DNA of 64,000 bases. Origin: Apricaphanius iberus. Lineage: Eukaryota; Chordata; Actinopteri; Cyprinodontiformes; Aphaniidae. Shown here one piece after another: positions 25,213-37,200 of the stretch; positions within the stretch are counted from its first letter, which is position 1, and each line of letters starts with the position of its first letter. Made by a program: the position numbers and the translations under genes. Where the stretch lies: the NCBI GenBank assembly GCA_028564705.1, contig JAPXFQ010000811.1:415784-479783 (forward strand), written 5' to 3'. Below the pieces are notes generated by a model, which saw only the letters and a program-made list of their open reading frames with translations, ran no database searches and had not been told where the DNA came from.

Positions 25213-28200
25213 TCCCCTTTAACAGGAAGAATACTCCTGCCGAAATAGAACCAGAACATAACTCAGTGCAAGTTGCCATCTGCCACAACCGTCTGGATGT
25301 TCAAAAAGACAGAGCAGAGACACAGAAAGAAGAAAAAGAACTGATGTAAGAGTACTATCTATATAAAAGAAAGTAAAGATTGAATCTTCTTCACACTCAA
25401 AGGTTACTTGTGGAGTACCACAGGGTTCTGTGCTTGGACCAATTCTTTTTACAATATATATGCTTCCAGTAGGTAAAATAATTAGCAATATTGCTAAAAT
25501 TAGAAACATCCTTTCCAGGAGTGATTCAGGGAAACTAGTCCATTCATTTGTTACTTCAAGGCTGGACTACTGTAATTCCTTAATTCAATTCAGTTTATTT
25601 ATATAGCGCCATTTCACAACAGGTCATCTCAAGGCACTTTACAAGAACAGTTATTACAATACAATGTTTAATGTAGAAATTAGAGAACCACAGAAGATTG
25701 CGTCGTGTAATTCTCAGCAATCCCTCACACTGAGCAAGCATGAAGCGACAGTGGAAAGGAAAAACTCCCTTTTAACAGGAAGAAACCTCCGGCAGAACCA
25801 GGCTCAGCACTAGCAGTCATCTGCCGAGACCGTCTGTGGTTTGGAGAATACAGAACAGAGACAGAAAGAGCAACAGCACTGATGCAGATGTTGTAGGACG
25901 TGGAGAACTTTCCGTCACTGCAATGCCATCTTAGTCAGGGTTGTCAAACAGGGCGGGTCAGGAGTACCTTCTGTAGGAAGAGACTAAGAGAAAGCAGGTT
26001 TGCGCTTGAACTGACAGCACATCATGCAGTTGGGGCGAAGTAGGAGAGAAAGTAGGAACAGACCCTAATAATGTCCTCCAACAGCCTAGCCTAAAGCAGC
26101 ATAGCTACTAACATTAACCTCTCTCCTAGCTACTAGGAGACCTAGCTACTAACACTTTCTACCTGGCTTACATTAACCTATCTCTACCTAGCTACTCTAC
26201 CTCTTCCTATCTCTTCCTAACTTTTGACACTCTACCTGACTACTAACATTAACCTGTCTCCTAGCTACTAGGAGACCTAGCTACTAACACTCTCTACTTG
26301 GCTTACATTAATCTATCTCTACCTAGCTACTCTACCTCTTCATATCCATTCCTAGCTTTTGACACTCTACCTGGCTACTAACAATAACCTGTCTCTTCCT
26401 AGCTACCTGTCTAACCTGTCTCTAACTTTCTATTAACATATCTCTAACTGTAAGCTTTGTCAAAGAGGAAAGTTTTAAGCCTAGTTTTAAAGATATACAA
26501 ATTGTCTGCTTCACGAACCAACCCTGAGAGCTGGTTCCATAGGAGGGGAGCCTGATAGCTGAAAGATCTGCCACCCATTCTACTTTTAGAAATCCTAGGA
26601 ACCACCAGTAAACCTGCAGTCTGATAGCGAAGGGCCCTGTTAGGAACATATGGAACAATCAGGTCTCTTATGTATGACGGAGCTAGGTTATTAAGAGCTT
26701 TATATGTCAGAAGGAGGATCTTGAATTCTATTCTAGATCTCACTGGGAGCCAGTGAAGAGAAGCTAAAACAGGGGAAATGTGATCTCTTCTTTTAATATT
26801 CATCATAATCCTAGCAGCAGCATTTTGGACTAACTGAAGACTTTCAATTGTTTCTACCTGATAATAAAGAGTTACAGTAATCCAGCCTTGAAGTAACAAA
26901 GGCATGGACTAGTTTTTCAGCTTCATTCCTGGACAGGATGGTTCTAACTTTTGCAATATTCCTAAGGTGAAAAAGGAAATCCTAGAGACTTATTTAATGT
27001 GAGATCTAAATGACATATCTTGGTCAAAAATAACACAGAGGTTATTTGCTTTATTACTGGAGGCTAATTTAATGCCGTCTAGGTGAAGGGGTTGACTAAG
27101 TAGTGTCTTTTTCAGAGCTTCTGGTCCAAAAAAGACAACTTCTGTTTTATCAGAATTAAGAAGCAAGAAGTTTAGAGTCATCCAAGTTTTTATGTCTTCC
27201 AGTTATGCCTGTAGTCTACCTAACTGATTGGATTCATCAGGATTTATGGATAGATATAGCCGTGTATCATCTGCATAACTATGGAAATTTATCCCATGCT
27301 GCCTAATTATTTTACCAATAGGAAGCATATATATAGTAAAAGGAATCGGCCCAAGCACTGAACCCTGTGGTACTCCGCAAGTAACTATTGAGGTTGAGGA
27401 AGATTTATCATTTACCTGAACAAACTGAAATCGGTTAGACAAATAAGATTTGAACCAACCTAGTGCTGTTTCTATTATACCGACACTTTGAAGCATTTCT
27501 ATGAGAATATTGTGATCAACAGTGTCAAAGGCAGCACTGAGATCTAACAGGACCAGAATGGTCACCAGACAATTGTCTGAGGCTATGAGAATATCATTAG
27601 TAACCTTCACCAGAGCTGTTTCACTGCTATGATGAGAGCCTGGGGAATGGTTGGCTCAATAGAGCTATGATCCTGTGTGAGTTTGGCAACTGTATTAAAA
27701 AGAAACCTAGGATTATTTTTATTCTCCTCAATTAAAGATGAACAATATGCTGTTCTAGCTGTTCGAAGGCTCTTTTTATATAGCAATAGACTATTTTTCC
27801 ACACTAAATAGGAATCCTGTAAATGAGCGGAGCGCCATTTTCTCTCTAGTTTTCTAACGTTCTTCTTCAGGGTATGTAGCTCTGAATTAAACCAGAGAGC
27901 TAATCTTCTAAGGCTGGCCACCTTCTTTTTCAGTGGGGCAACTTTGTCTATTGCCAGACGCAGGGAGGAATTTACGCTTTGAACTAGAACGTCAAGTGTT
28001 GAGGGGTCACGAGTTAAATAACTGTTTTCTATTGTACTTTTATGTACTGAGGAAATTAAAGTTGGAAAAACTTCTTTAAAACTTGCTAAAGCGTTGTCTG
28101 ATAATGTTCTGGTATAATGAAGTTTTCTTTCAGGTTTGATATGATCTGTTAGAGTAAGTTTTAAAGTGATGAGGAAATGATCAGACAGGATAGGGTTATG

Positions 28201-31200
28201 TGGAAAGACTGTTATTTCTTCAGTCAATGCCATAAGTCAGCACAAGAGCTAAGGTGTGGTGACCGCGATGGGTTGGTCCCTGCACATTTTGGGTAAAGCC
28301 TATTGAGTCTAAGATAATGTTAAAAACTGTATTTAGACTATCACTTTCACTATCAACATGAATGTTGAAATCTCCGACTATAATGACTTTATCAGTGTTT
28401 AAAACTAAGTCAGATAGAAAATCTGCTATCTGATCTAAAAATTGAGAATAAGGGCCTGGTGGACGATACAAGACCACGAATGGCTTTACTGCTTTGTTAT
28501 GTGTATAGGAAGGCTAAAGATTTAATGCTCAAAGGAACTGTAACTATTATTTTTTTGGAGATTAATTGGTAAATCTGAATGAAAGATGGTGGCTACACCA
28601 CCTCCTCGACCAGTACTTCGAGGGACACTAAAGTTTAAGTAGCTAGGGGGAGTTGACTCATTTATTGTGACATGGTCCTCTTCCTGCAACCATGTCTCTG
28701 CAAGACAAAACAAATCAATATTATTTTCACAAATTAAGTCATTTACTAAGAGTGTTTTTGAGGGGAGAGATCTTATGTTCAGTAAAACACATTTAATTGA
28801 TTTATTTTTCTGTTCAGTCTGAGTTGTATTTATCTTTATGAGATTTTTATACTTTGCTCTAGTAGTATTAACTTTTAATTCATTAGTTTTGGCCAGTGGA
28901 CGGGAAACTGTCTCTATAGGGTAGTAGTTGGGTGGCAGTCCCTGATCCCTGAGCTGGACTTTGGGTTGTCACGGCTTTGGGGAACTAGAAATAACCCTAA
29001 TAATGTTCCTGGAAAGAAGCGAAGCTCCGTCCACGGTGGGATGGATGCTGTTTCTACATAACAGTCCAGGTTTTCCCCAGAAGGCCCCCCAGTTATCAAT
29101 GTAGCCCACATAGTTTTCTTGACACCACCTTGACAACCAAAGGTGAAACGACAGCACACGGCTGTACATGTCATCGCTAGTACGATCAGGCAGGGGACCA
29201 GAAAAAATTACAGAGTCAGACATCTTTTTGGCAGCCCTACACACCGAAGCTATGCTAATATTAGTGACCTCAAATTGCCGTCGCCGGGTGTCATTGCCAC
29301 CAGCATGGATAACGATCCTGCTGTACCACCGTTTGTCCTTGGCCAAAAGCTTCAGATGGGACCTAATGTCCGCAGCTCTGGCCCCTGGAAGGCATTTGAC
29401 GGTGATCTTTCGTGTCTCTGGAGCCTCGTTCCTAACTAAGGAGCTGCCAATTACAAGAATCGGCCTCTCTTGCTCGGGGGGTGCGTCGCTGACCGGGGCA
29501 CAACTATTGTTCAGAGAAAGGGGCTGGAGGTTGGCCGCGGGCTGGGGTCTGGCGCTAGGCTTCCTACGAACCGTCACCCAGCTCGCCTCAGATCCCGGCT
29601 GCACGGGAGCTGTTGGAGGATGGCAAAGGGGTCCTGTCCTAATTGACTCAGCGTTAGCTACTGCTGGGCCTGGCTGTTCTACAGCGCGGAGACGGGCCTC
29701 TAGCTCAGAAACCCTCGCCTCCAAGGCTACAAAACTGCTGCACTTATTACACCTACCAGCTTCACTAAATGAGGTGGAGGAGTAACTAAACATCTGAAAG
29801 AGAGAGCAGGAGTCAGTAGGAGGTTCAGAGAGAGACGGAGGAACAGGAGACAAAGCTGCCGAAGCCATGCTACCCTGAATCTAAGCTAACCTAGCGGTAC
29901 CTTACCGAGCCCAGAAAACCAGTGTAACGCTTAACGAGTCCCAGAATGTAAGAAACACCAACAGAAAATAAATGTTTTAATGTGTTTGTGTGTTAAAGCA
30001 ACTCAGAAAAACTTCTGGACAGAGAAAATTAGATTAATTCAAGAGAGAGAGAAACTCCGACTTGCTACAACCGAGTGAGTAAACAAACAGGAAATGACCC
30101 GATACGTCTTACCAACGCAGCCTCCCAACAAGTTATTATCAGGAAGCTCACAAAATGGAATTAAAATCCTTCAGTTGATCCAAAAGGCTGCCACAAGAGT
30201 TGCCTTGAGTGCCTTTAGATGACATCTGTTGTGAATTGGTGCTATAGAAATAAACTGAATTTATTTGAATTAACAAGCATTTTGCTTCCTTGTCCTCCAC
30301 AGCTGAGATTGGGAGACCTGACTTCAGCCTGAAGGTGCACGAAGACAGGAAGACCACCACCTTGTATGTGGCGGAGCCCCTTACAGCTCTGTTTGAAGGT
30401 GTACACCAGCTGACTATCAGAGACATTTTCTCTGATCAGCTGCAATACAAAGTCACATACCGGAGAAAGAAGAGCACCGGCACGGTTAGGAACGCCGAGC
30501 TTCCACATAGACGAGATCCACCACACGTCTATGGTCAACACTCTGTTGTGGAGTCAGGCCAAGCTTTAGTCTGTACCTCGTGTCTTTCTTTCCTCTTTTT
30601 CAGAAAACCCAGATTTTCAGCTCCAGTGTGATACAGATGAGGAATCTAGATAAAGGCGAGAGCTACTGCTTCAACGTCCAGGCCTACATCCCCAGCCGCA
30701 GCCGTGAGAAGCAGCTTGGACAGCTGAGTGAAACCAAGTGCTCTAATAATGATGACCAGTCTATCTTCAAGGGTGAGTTGTCCTAAGCCCAGTATCACAC
30801 CAGCTTCTAGAGGTGCTAAAAGCCACTAAATCTGTCAGCTATAAAACTTCAAACCAACTCATGAGAGTGTAATAAGCTGCCTGATGTCTTCTAATGTTCA
30901 TCTTGATGCTATACAGAAGTATTTCTTATGAAGGATTAGGACAGACAGAGTTGGGTTTAAACATATCTGCACAGTCAGCATCTACTTCTTGAGCTGAGAG
31001 GCAACCCAACAGCTCCCTCTAGAGGATGCTTTCATTTATCAGAAGCTATATTGAAGCTCCCATGTTGACAACAGGCAGGCACGTTGGCATGTTAATATTT
31101 TGGCTGAATCCTGCATTCTGCCATTAGTGTCAGATATTGATATTCCACTTATCAGAATAACTCAGAATACACTCTGTATTTGTGTCAAGTTTTATTAACA

Positions 31201-34200
31201 GAAAGCCAAAGTATCTCAAGGAAATTTCAATTGAACACAACTGAACTTGGTAATTTGTCTTGGAAGACGTTTCACCTCTTATCCAATGAATCTAGATAAA
31301 GGCGAGAGCTACTGCTTCAACGTCCAGGCCTACATCCCCAGCCGCAGCCGTGAGAAGCAGCTTGGACAGCTGAGTGAAACCATGCTCGAGTATGAACTGA
31401 TGAAGCATCTTGGATAAGAGGTGAAACGTTTTCCAAGACAAATTACCAAGTCCAGTTGCGTTCGATTGAAATTTCCTTGAGATAACCTGGATCAATGAGA
31501 ATATTCACAGGCGGCAGAAAGCTAAAGTCTCTCATAAAGTATAAGTTATAAAACCTTTAATTTAGAAACAGTTGAAAGCAGAAAATGAAATGCACTAAAT
31601 AAAAAGACATTTCAACATTTTTCCTCTCTGTCTGAAGGTAAATGAGAGCCAACTTCTCCTGTTTGAGGTCAGAATGATCTGGATTATTATTATTTATTTA
31701 TTATTATTATTTATTTATCTAGGATGGGACAGTGCATAATAATTCACATGAGTTCTCCAAGTCCACATGTACAGTTGTCGCCAAAAGTTTTGAGAATGAC
31801 ATAAATATTAGTTTTCACAAAGTTTGCTGCTAAACTGTTTTTAGATCTTTGTTTCAGTTGTTTCTGTGATGTACTGAAACATAATTACAAGCACATCATA
31901 TGTTTCAAAGGCTTTTATCGACATTACATGACATTTATGCAAAGAGTCAGTATTTGCAGTGTTGGCCCTTCTTTTTCAGGACCTCTGCAATTCGACTGGG
32001 CATGCTCTCAATAAACTTCTGAGCCAAATCCTGACTGATAGCGACCCATTCTTTCATAATCACTTCTTGGAGTTTGTCAGAATTAGTAGGTTTTTGTTTG
32101 TCCACCCTCCTCTTGAGGATTGACCACAAGTTCTCAATGGGATTAAGATCTGGGGAGTTTCCAGGCCATGGAACCAAAATGTCAACGTGTTGGTCCCCGA
32201 GCCACTTAGTTATCACTTTTGCCTTATGGCATGGTGCTCCATCATGGTGGAAGATGCATTGTTCTTCACGAAACTGTTGTTGGGTTGTTGGAAGAAGTTG
32301 CTGATGGAGGGTGTTTTGGTGCCTTTCTTTATTCATGGCTGTGTTTTTGGGCTTAATTGTAAGTGAGCCCACTCCCTTGGATGAGAAGAAACCACAAGCA
32401 TGAATGGCCTCAGGATGCTTTACTGTTGGCATGACACAGGACTGATGGTAGCGCTCACCTTTTCTTCTCCAGACAAGCCTTTTTCCAGATGCCTCATACA
32501 ATCAGATAGAGGCTTCATGGGAGAATATGACTTTGTCCCAGTTCTCAGCAGTCCATTCACCATACTTCCTGCAGAAGATCAATCTGTCCCTGATGGTTTT
32601 TTGGACAGAAGTGGCTTCTTTCCTGCCCTTCTTGACACCAGGCCATCTTCCAAAAGTCGTCGACCCACTGTGCGTGCAGATGCACTCACACCTGCCAGCT
32701 GCCATTCCTGAGCAAGCTCCGCACTGCACTGGTGGCACTCTGATCCCAAAGCTGAATCCTCTTTAGGAGACGATCCTGGCGCTTGCTGGTCTTTCTTGGA
32801 CGCCCTGAAGCCTTCTTAACAAGAATTGAACCTCTTTCCTTGAAGTTCTTGATAGTCCTATAAATTGTTGATTTAGGTGCAATCTTAGTAGCCACAATAA
32901 CTTTGCCTTTGAAGCCATTTTTATACAACGCAATGATGGCTGTACGCGTTTCTTCGCAGGTCACCATGGTTAACAATGGAAGAACAATGATTTCAAGCAT
33001 CACCCTCATTTTAACATGTTAAGTCTGCCATTCTAACCCAATCAGCCTGACATAATGATCTCCAGCCTTGTGCTCGTCAACATGCTCACCTGAGTTAACG
33101 AGACGATTACTGAAATGATCTCAGCAGGTCCTTTAATGACGGCAATGAAATGCATTTAAATTTTCATGGCAAAGAAGGAATATGCAATTCATCTGATCAC
33201 TGTTCATAACATTCTGGAGTATATGCAAATTACTGTTATAAAAACTTAAGCAGCAGCTTTTCCAATTTCCAATATTTATATAATTTGGCTTGAAATCGGA
33301 GGGTCGTAGGTTTGATTCCAGCTTCCTCCAGTCAAATGTCAATGTGCCCCTGGGCAAGGCACTTAACCCCAAAAATTCTACATCGTCCTACCAAGCTATG
33401 TTGGCTATCGGTGTATGAATGTGAGTGTAAATGGGTGAATGTTGCTTCAATGTAAAGCGCGTTGAGTGGTCAGTATGACTAGAAAAGCGCTATATAAGTT
33501 CAGTCCATTTAACATTCTCAAAACTTTTTGCCACGACTGTAAATATGCCAGATTTTCATCTATAGTCAAAGGGCAGGTTGGTGTTGACAGACAGGAAAAG
33601 TCACAGAACAACTAGCACGGTAAATATGAACAAAACACAACAGATATGGAATGAAATGGTTAGTAAAAATAAAACACAGAAAAATTTATACATAATAACA
33701 GTAAGCAGATGTTACAAACAAGGCATCACAGACAAATAAGATAGTAAATTTGACATTTTAAACACTATTGGTAAAAACCTGTATTTCCACGCTGTGACTG
33801 CAGGTATAATTGTCCAGCAACCGTAGTTTGACTGATCTTGTGAAGTTTCTCAGTAATGGGATGTTCCTGATGTTAATTAGAATAGTGTTCCAGATTGGAA
33901 TACTCTACAGCTACAGAGAGGTGGGTTAAACTACGACTCTTCTCCCAGGCCCGGAGCCTGGTTTGTCAGTGTTTTTAAGGCTTAACAAATCTGTCCAGAT
34001 TGTTAGAAAGAAAAGCTGCTCCATCCAGTTTGCTTGTGTGTTAAATAACTTCGAAAGACCTCAAAATAGAGAAAAATAGATAAATCGAAGAGAATCTGAG
34101 CACCAAACACCTAGCAGGACCGCAGAGCTCAGCAGTGACAACAGGAGGTGATGCTGCAAGTGTCACAATACTCACCATTAACCAGTTCAAACCAACTAGA

Positions 34201-37200
34201 GACCCTGTTCTTGGTTTCCTTCCAACAGCTTCTCTCGATAGTTTGCTGGACTATAAACACAACACATAACAAGCCAGATGGAGAGTTTTTATGCAGCCAT
34301 GTTTCAGTGAGCCACAGCAGATCCAAGTTAGATTCAAACAGGATATGCCACAGTAGTTCTGCTCTAGACATCGGCTTCTAATGTTTAAATATCTGCACAG
34401 CAATCCATGGGTTTTATTCTGTGTATCCCAGAGAATGCGTGCCTGGTTCACAGTTCTGAAAAACGTAAAAGTGCGCTGCTTTATAATAGCAGGGTTTATA
34501 TGATGTTTTTGCTTTCCTGTGGATCCAGTGGTTTTTTTTCCTTCGCATTTCAGCTACTGGGTGTTGGTACATGGTACTTTTATCGCTGTAAATGTCTGAT
34601 TCCTTGTGAAATCAGCCATAGGCAAAGTAAAGTATCTGCTAAAAGCCTCAATAAAGAGACAGAATATGTCACAGATTTGTTCCTGAATGGTTCCATCCAT
34701 CTTCTCAGTATCTGGTAGCATTGCCTTTAAATTCGATGACTTGGGTCAAATGTTCTGGGTTTCCTTCCAGCAGCTTCTCTCTCTAGTTTGCTGGAGTTCT
34801 GGCCCATTCCTCCTGACAGAACCAGTAGCACTGTGTCAGGTTTTAGATCGGCCCACAGTTTCTCTATGGGCCTGTGATCATTGTGATGGCCGGTCCAGAA
34901 CATGGACTGTGTTATCCTTCAGAACCTCTGGAACCACTCTGTCTGGATACTACGGGGTCATCCTCCGTCTGGAAGAGCCATCTGGAGCTGATCTTTAGCT
35001 TCCAGCCTGACGTCTTTAGATATTACTGTAACATTTCTACATAATGATCGGTCCTCATAATGAGATCCATTTATGAAGAGCATCAGTTCCTCTTGCAGTA
35101 AAACAGCCCCACAGCATGATGCTGACACCTCCATACTTCACAGCAGGGATGATGTTCGCAGTATTCGAAGTGTTTTTCCTTTTCCTCCAAATGTAACAAT
35201 GGTCATTGTGTCCAAACCGTTTCTCTCCAGTCTTATTAGACCAAAAGAAAGTGTTTCTAGAAATTAAGATCTTTGTCCCCTAGGACATCTGCAGACTGCA
35301 GTCTGGCTTCTTTATGATTCTACTGGAGACATGTATTCCCCCTCGCTGAGTGTCCTTTCAGCCCATTTTTGTACAGGACATGTTTCGCTGGACATAATGT
35401 CTCTGGCCTTTAGATTCAGCATTATCTTCACAAGTTCTTTGGCTGGGGTCAATGTTGGACCAGAAGCCATTCATGTCTGGGACCCAGAACCCATCTCCTT
35501 CCTGAGACCATCCTATGATGGTTGGTCATTCCCGTCTTGTCTGGAGATGGTTCCCAGGATGAATCAGACTGGAGCAGCTCAATGATTCTTTTCCATATAT
35601 CTGGGAGGATTTCTGCTGACTTTCGCATTGTGTCCAACCAGGAAGCAGTAGGGTTGGGCACCGAGCTTCCTGATAATACATGGGCAACATGTAGCGTAGA
35701 TGCTGCTCGAAAGTCTGACTTCCTTTTAATTTACAAAAGGATGGATTCCATCCATCCATCCATCCATCATCTTCCGCTTATCCGGGGTCGGGTCGCGGGG
35801 GTAGTAGCCTAAGCAGAGAGGCCCAGACTTCCCTCTCCCCGGCTACTTGGGCCAGCTCCTCGGGAGGAATCCCGAGGCGTTCCCAGGCCAGCTGGGAGAC
35901 ATAATCCCTCCAGCGGGTCCTGGGTCTCCTCCCGGTGGGACATGCCCAGAACACCTCACCAGGGAGGCATCCAGGAGGCATCCTGACCAGATGCCCAAGC
36001 CACCTCAGCTGGCTCCTCTCGATATGGAGGAGCAGCGGCTCTACTCTGAGCGCCCTCCGGATGACCGAGGTTCTCACCCTATCTCTAAGGGAGAGCCCAG
36101 CCACCCTACGGAGGAAACTCATTTCAGCCGCCTGTATCCGCGATCTCGTTCTTTCGGTCACCACCCAGCGTTCGTGACCATAGATTAGGGTAGGAACGTA
36201 GATCGACCGGTAAATTGAGAGCTTTGCCTTTCAGCTCAGCTCTCTTTTCACCACGACAGACCGGTACAGCGCCCGCATAACTGCAGACGCCTTACCAATC
36301 CGTCCATCGATGGATGAAGGATGGATTCCCAAAATGGAAAACCTGTGATAAACTTCGCGCCAACGGAGGATGTACAACAAACATGACAAAACACCTTCGG
36401 CAGCTGCGTGGTTTACAGTGTGGTAACGAGTGTACCGTGTTTGAGGTGTTATACGTCGCTCTTCTGCTCCCGTCGCTACATCCTTCTGACTTTTAACCGT
36501 CAGCCAGCAACTCCTTGTTGGAAACGAAATCAGGTACATGAAAATGATGATTGTTTTATTCTTTACAGACTAGCTTAAGTTTGAATATACTAGTGACGCT
36601 AGCATAAGGTAGGCTGCAGCTGCAGCAGCTACTGTTGCTGCTACGCTAACCGGCCAGAGACCAAATTGCCGCGTGCCGCAGAAAAGTAACGGAGTATGTG
36701 GTAAAAAGTCTGCAACCCCTTAGTGATGTAGAGTTACCCACATTTAGGGATCGTTAAGTAAATAAGATCAAGATTAAGCTAAATAACTTAGCTGGTAGTT
36801 ACTTTATCTATCCCTGACTTGAGTTACAGTAACAGTTCGAGTTAAATTTTTTTTGACAGATTGACAGAACAAACAAAAATGGCGTGTGTAAAGGAAATTT
36901 TTGTTTTGTTTTGTTTTTTCCTCTGCACCTCAAAGAATCGGAATTGAGGACCGTTTAAAACAGGAATCGACATTGAGAATTGGAATCGGAATTGGAACCG
37001 TTAAAATGCAAACGATGCCCAACCCTTTGGAGCAGTGACTTCCAAGTGTATTCCAGGTGAGTTCAAGGTGTGGCTTTAAAAGCCATCCACAAGTGGGCCT
37101 CCAATGAACTCAGATGTCTCGGTTAACCTATCTGAGGTTTCTAAGACCATGGCATAATCATCTGGGCTTCTCCTCATTGTTTAAAGAGACAGTAATCACT

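Larger units (their letters stand above)
25583..30132 (-). mobile_element. near full-length L2-type LINE, minus strand
   Basis: About 4.55 kb running from the 5' end at about 30132 to the AATTCAATTCAG tail at about 25583. On the minus strand it has ORF1 (28969-29868), endonuclease, reverse transcriptase and a long 3' UTR with CTAGCTACTAACA repeats. It is inserted in opposite orientation into another L2 copy, with at most a tiny TTA duplication visible. It sits in F3 intron 3, antisense to F3. Confidence 0.85.
31205..31495. repeat. inverted ribozyme-like repeat pair enclosing an F3 exon 5 copy
   Basis: The left arm (about 31213-31285) is the near-perfect reverse complement of the right arm (about 31412-31486): TTGGATAAGAGGTGAAACG, then CCAAGACAAATTACCAAG and so on. 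Between them lies a copy of F3 exon 5 (about 31288-31382). The right arm alone continues into CTGATGAAGCATCTTGGATA, giving a hammerhead-like core (CTGATGA, stem, GAAAC, GTT). A hammerhead-bearing Penelope-type terminal repeat is the likely source of the arms. Confidence 0.75.
31772..33539 (-). mobile_element. Tc1-like element, dead, with nested SINE
   Basis: Ends CAGTTGTCGCCAAAAGTTTT (31772) and its complement ending at 33539 are flanked by TA (31770-31771 and 33540-33541). The minus-strand transposase is in several frames. A SINE (about 33290-33512) lies near the right end. It is a different Tc1 family from the copy at 23 kb. Confidence 0.88.

Noticed and set aside
25017..25288. Ile/Tyr-repeat ORFs on the minus strand
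   Set aside because: They arise from the (TA)n run at 25157-25208.
29168..29785. 205-codon plus-strand ORF
   Set aside because: Antisense to the LINE ORF1 esterase frame; no independent support.
31288..31382. Alternative F3 exon
   Set aside because: No acceptor or donor borders it, and the copy starts and ends inside the exon; it lies within an inverted-repeat insertion.
35649..37036. 8-bp target duplication for the hAT at 35.65 kb
   Set aside because: The flanks (GAAGCAGT and TTGGAGCA) do not match when placed at the predicted ends, so no duplication is claimed.
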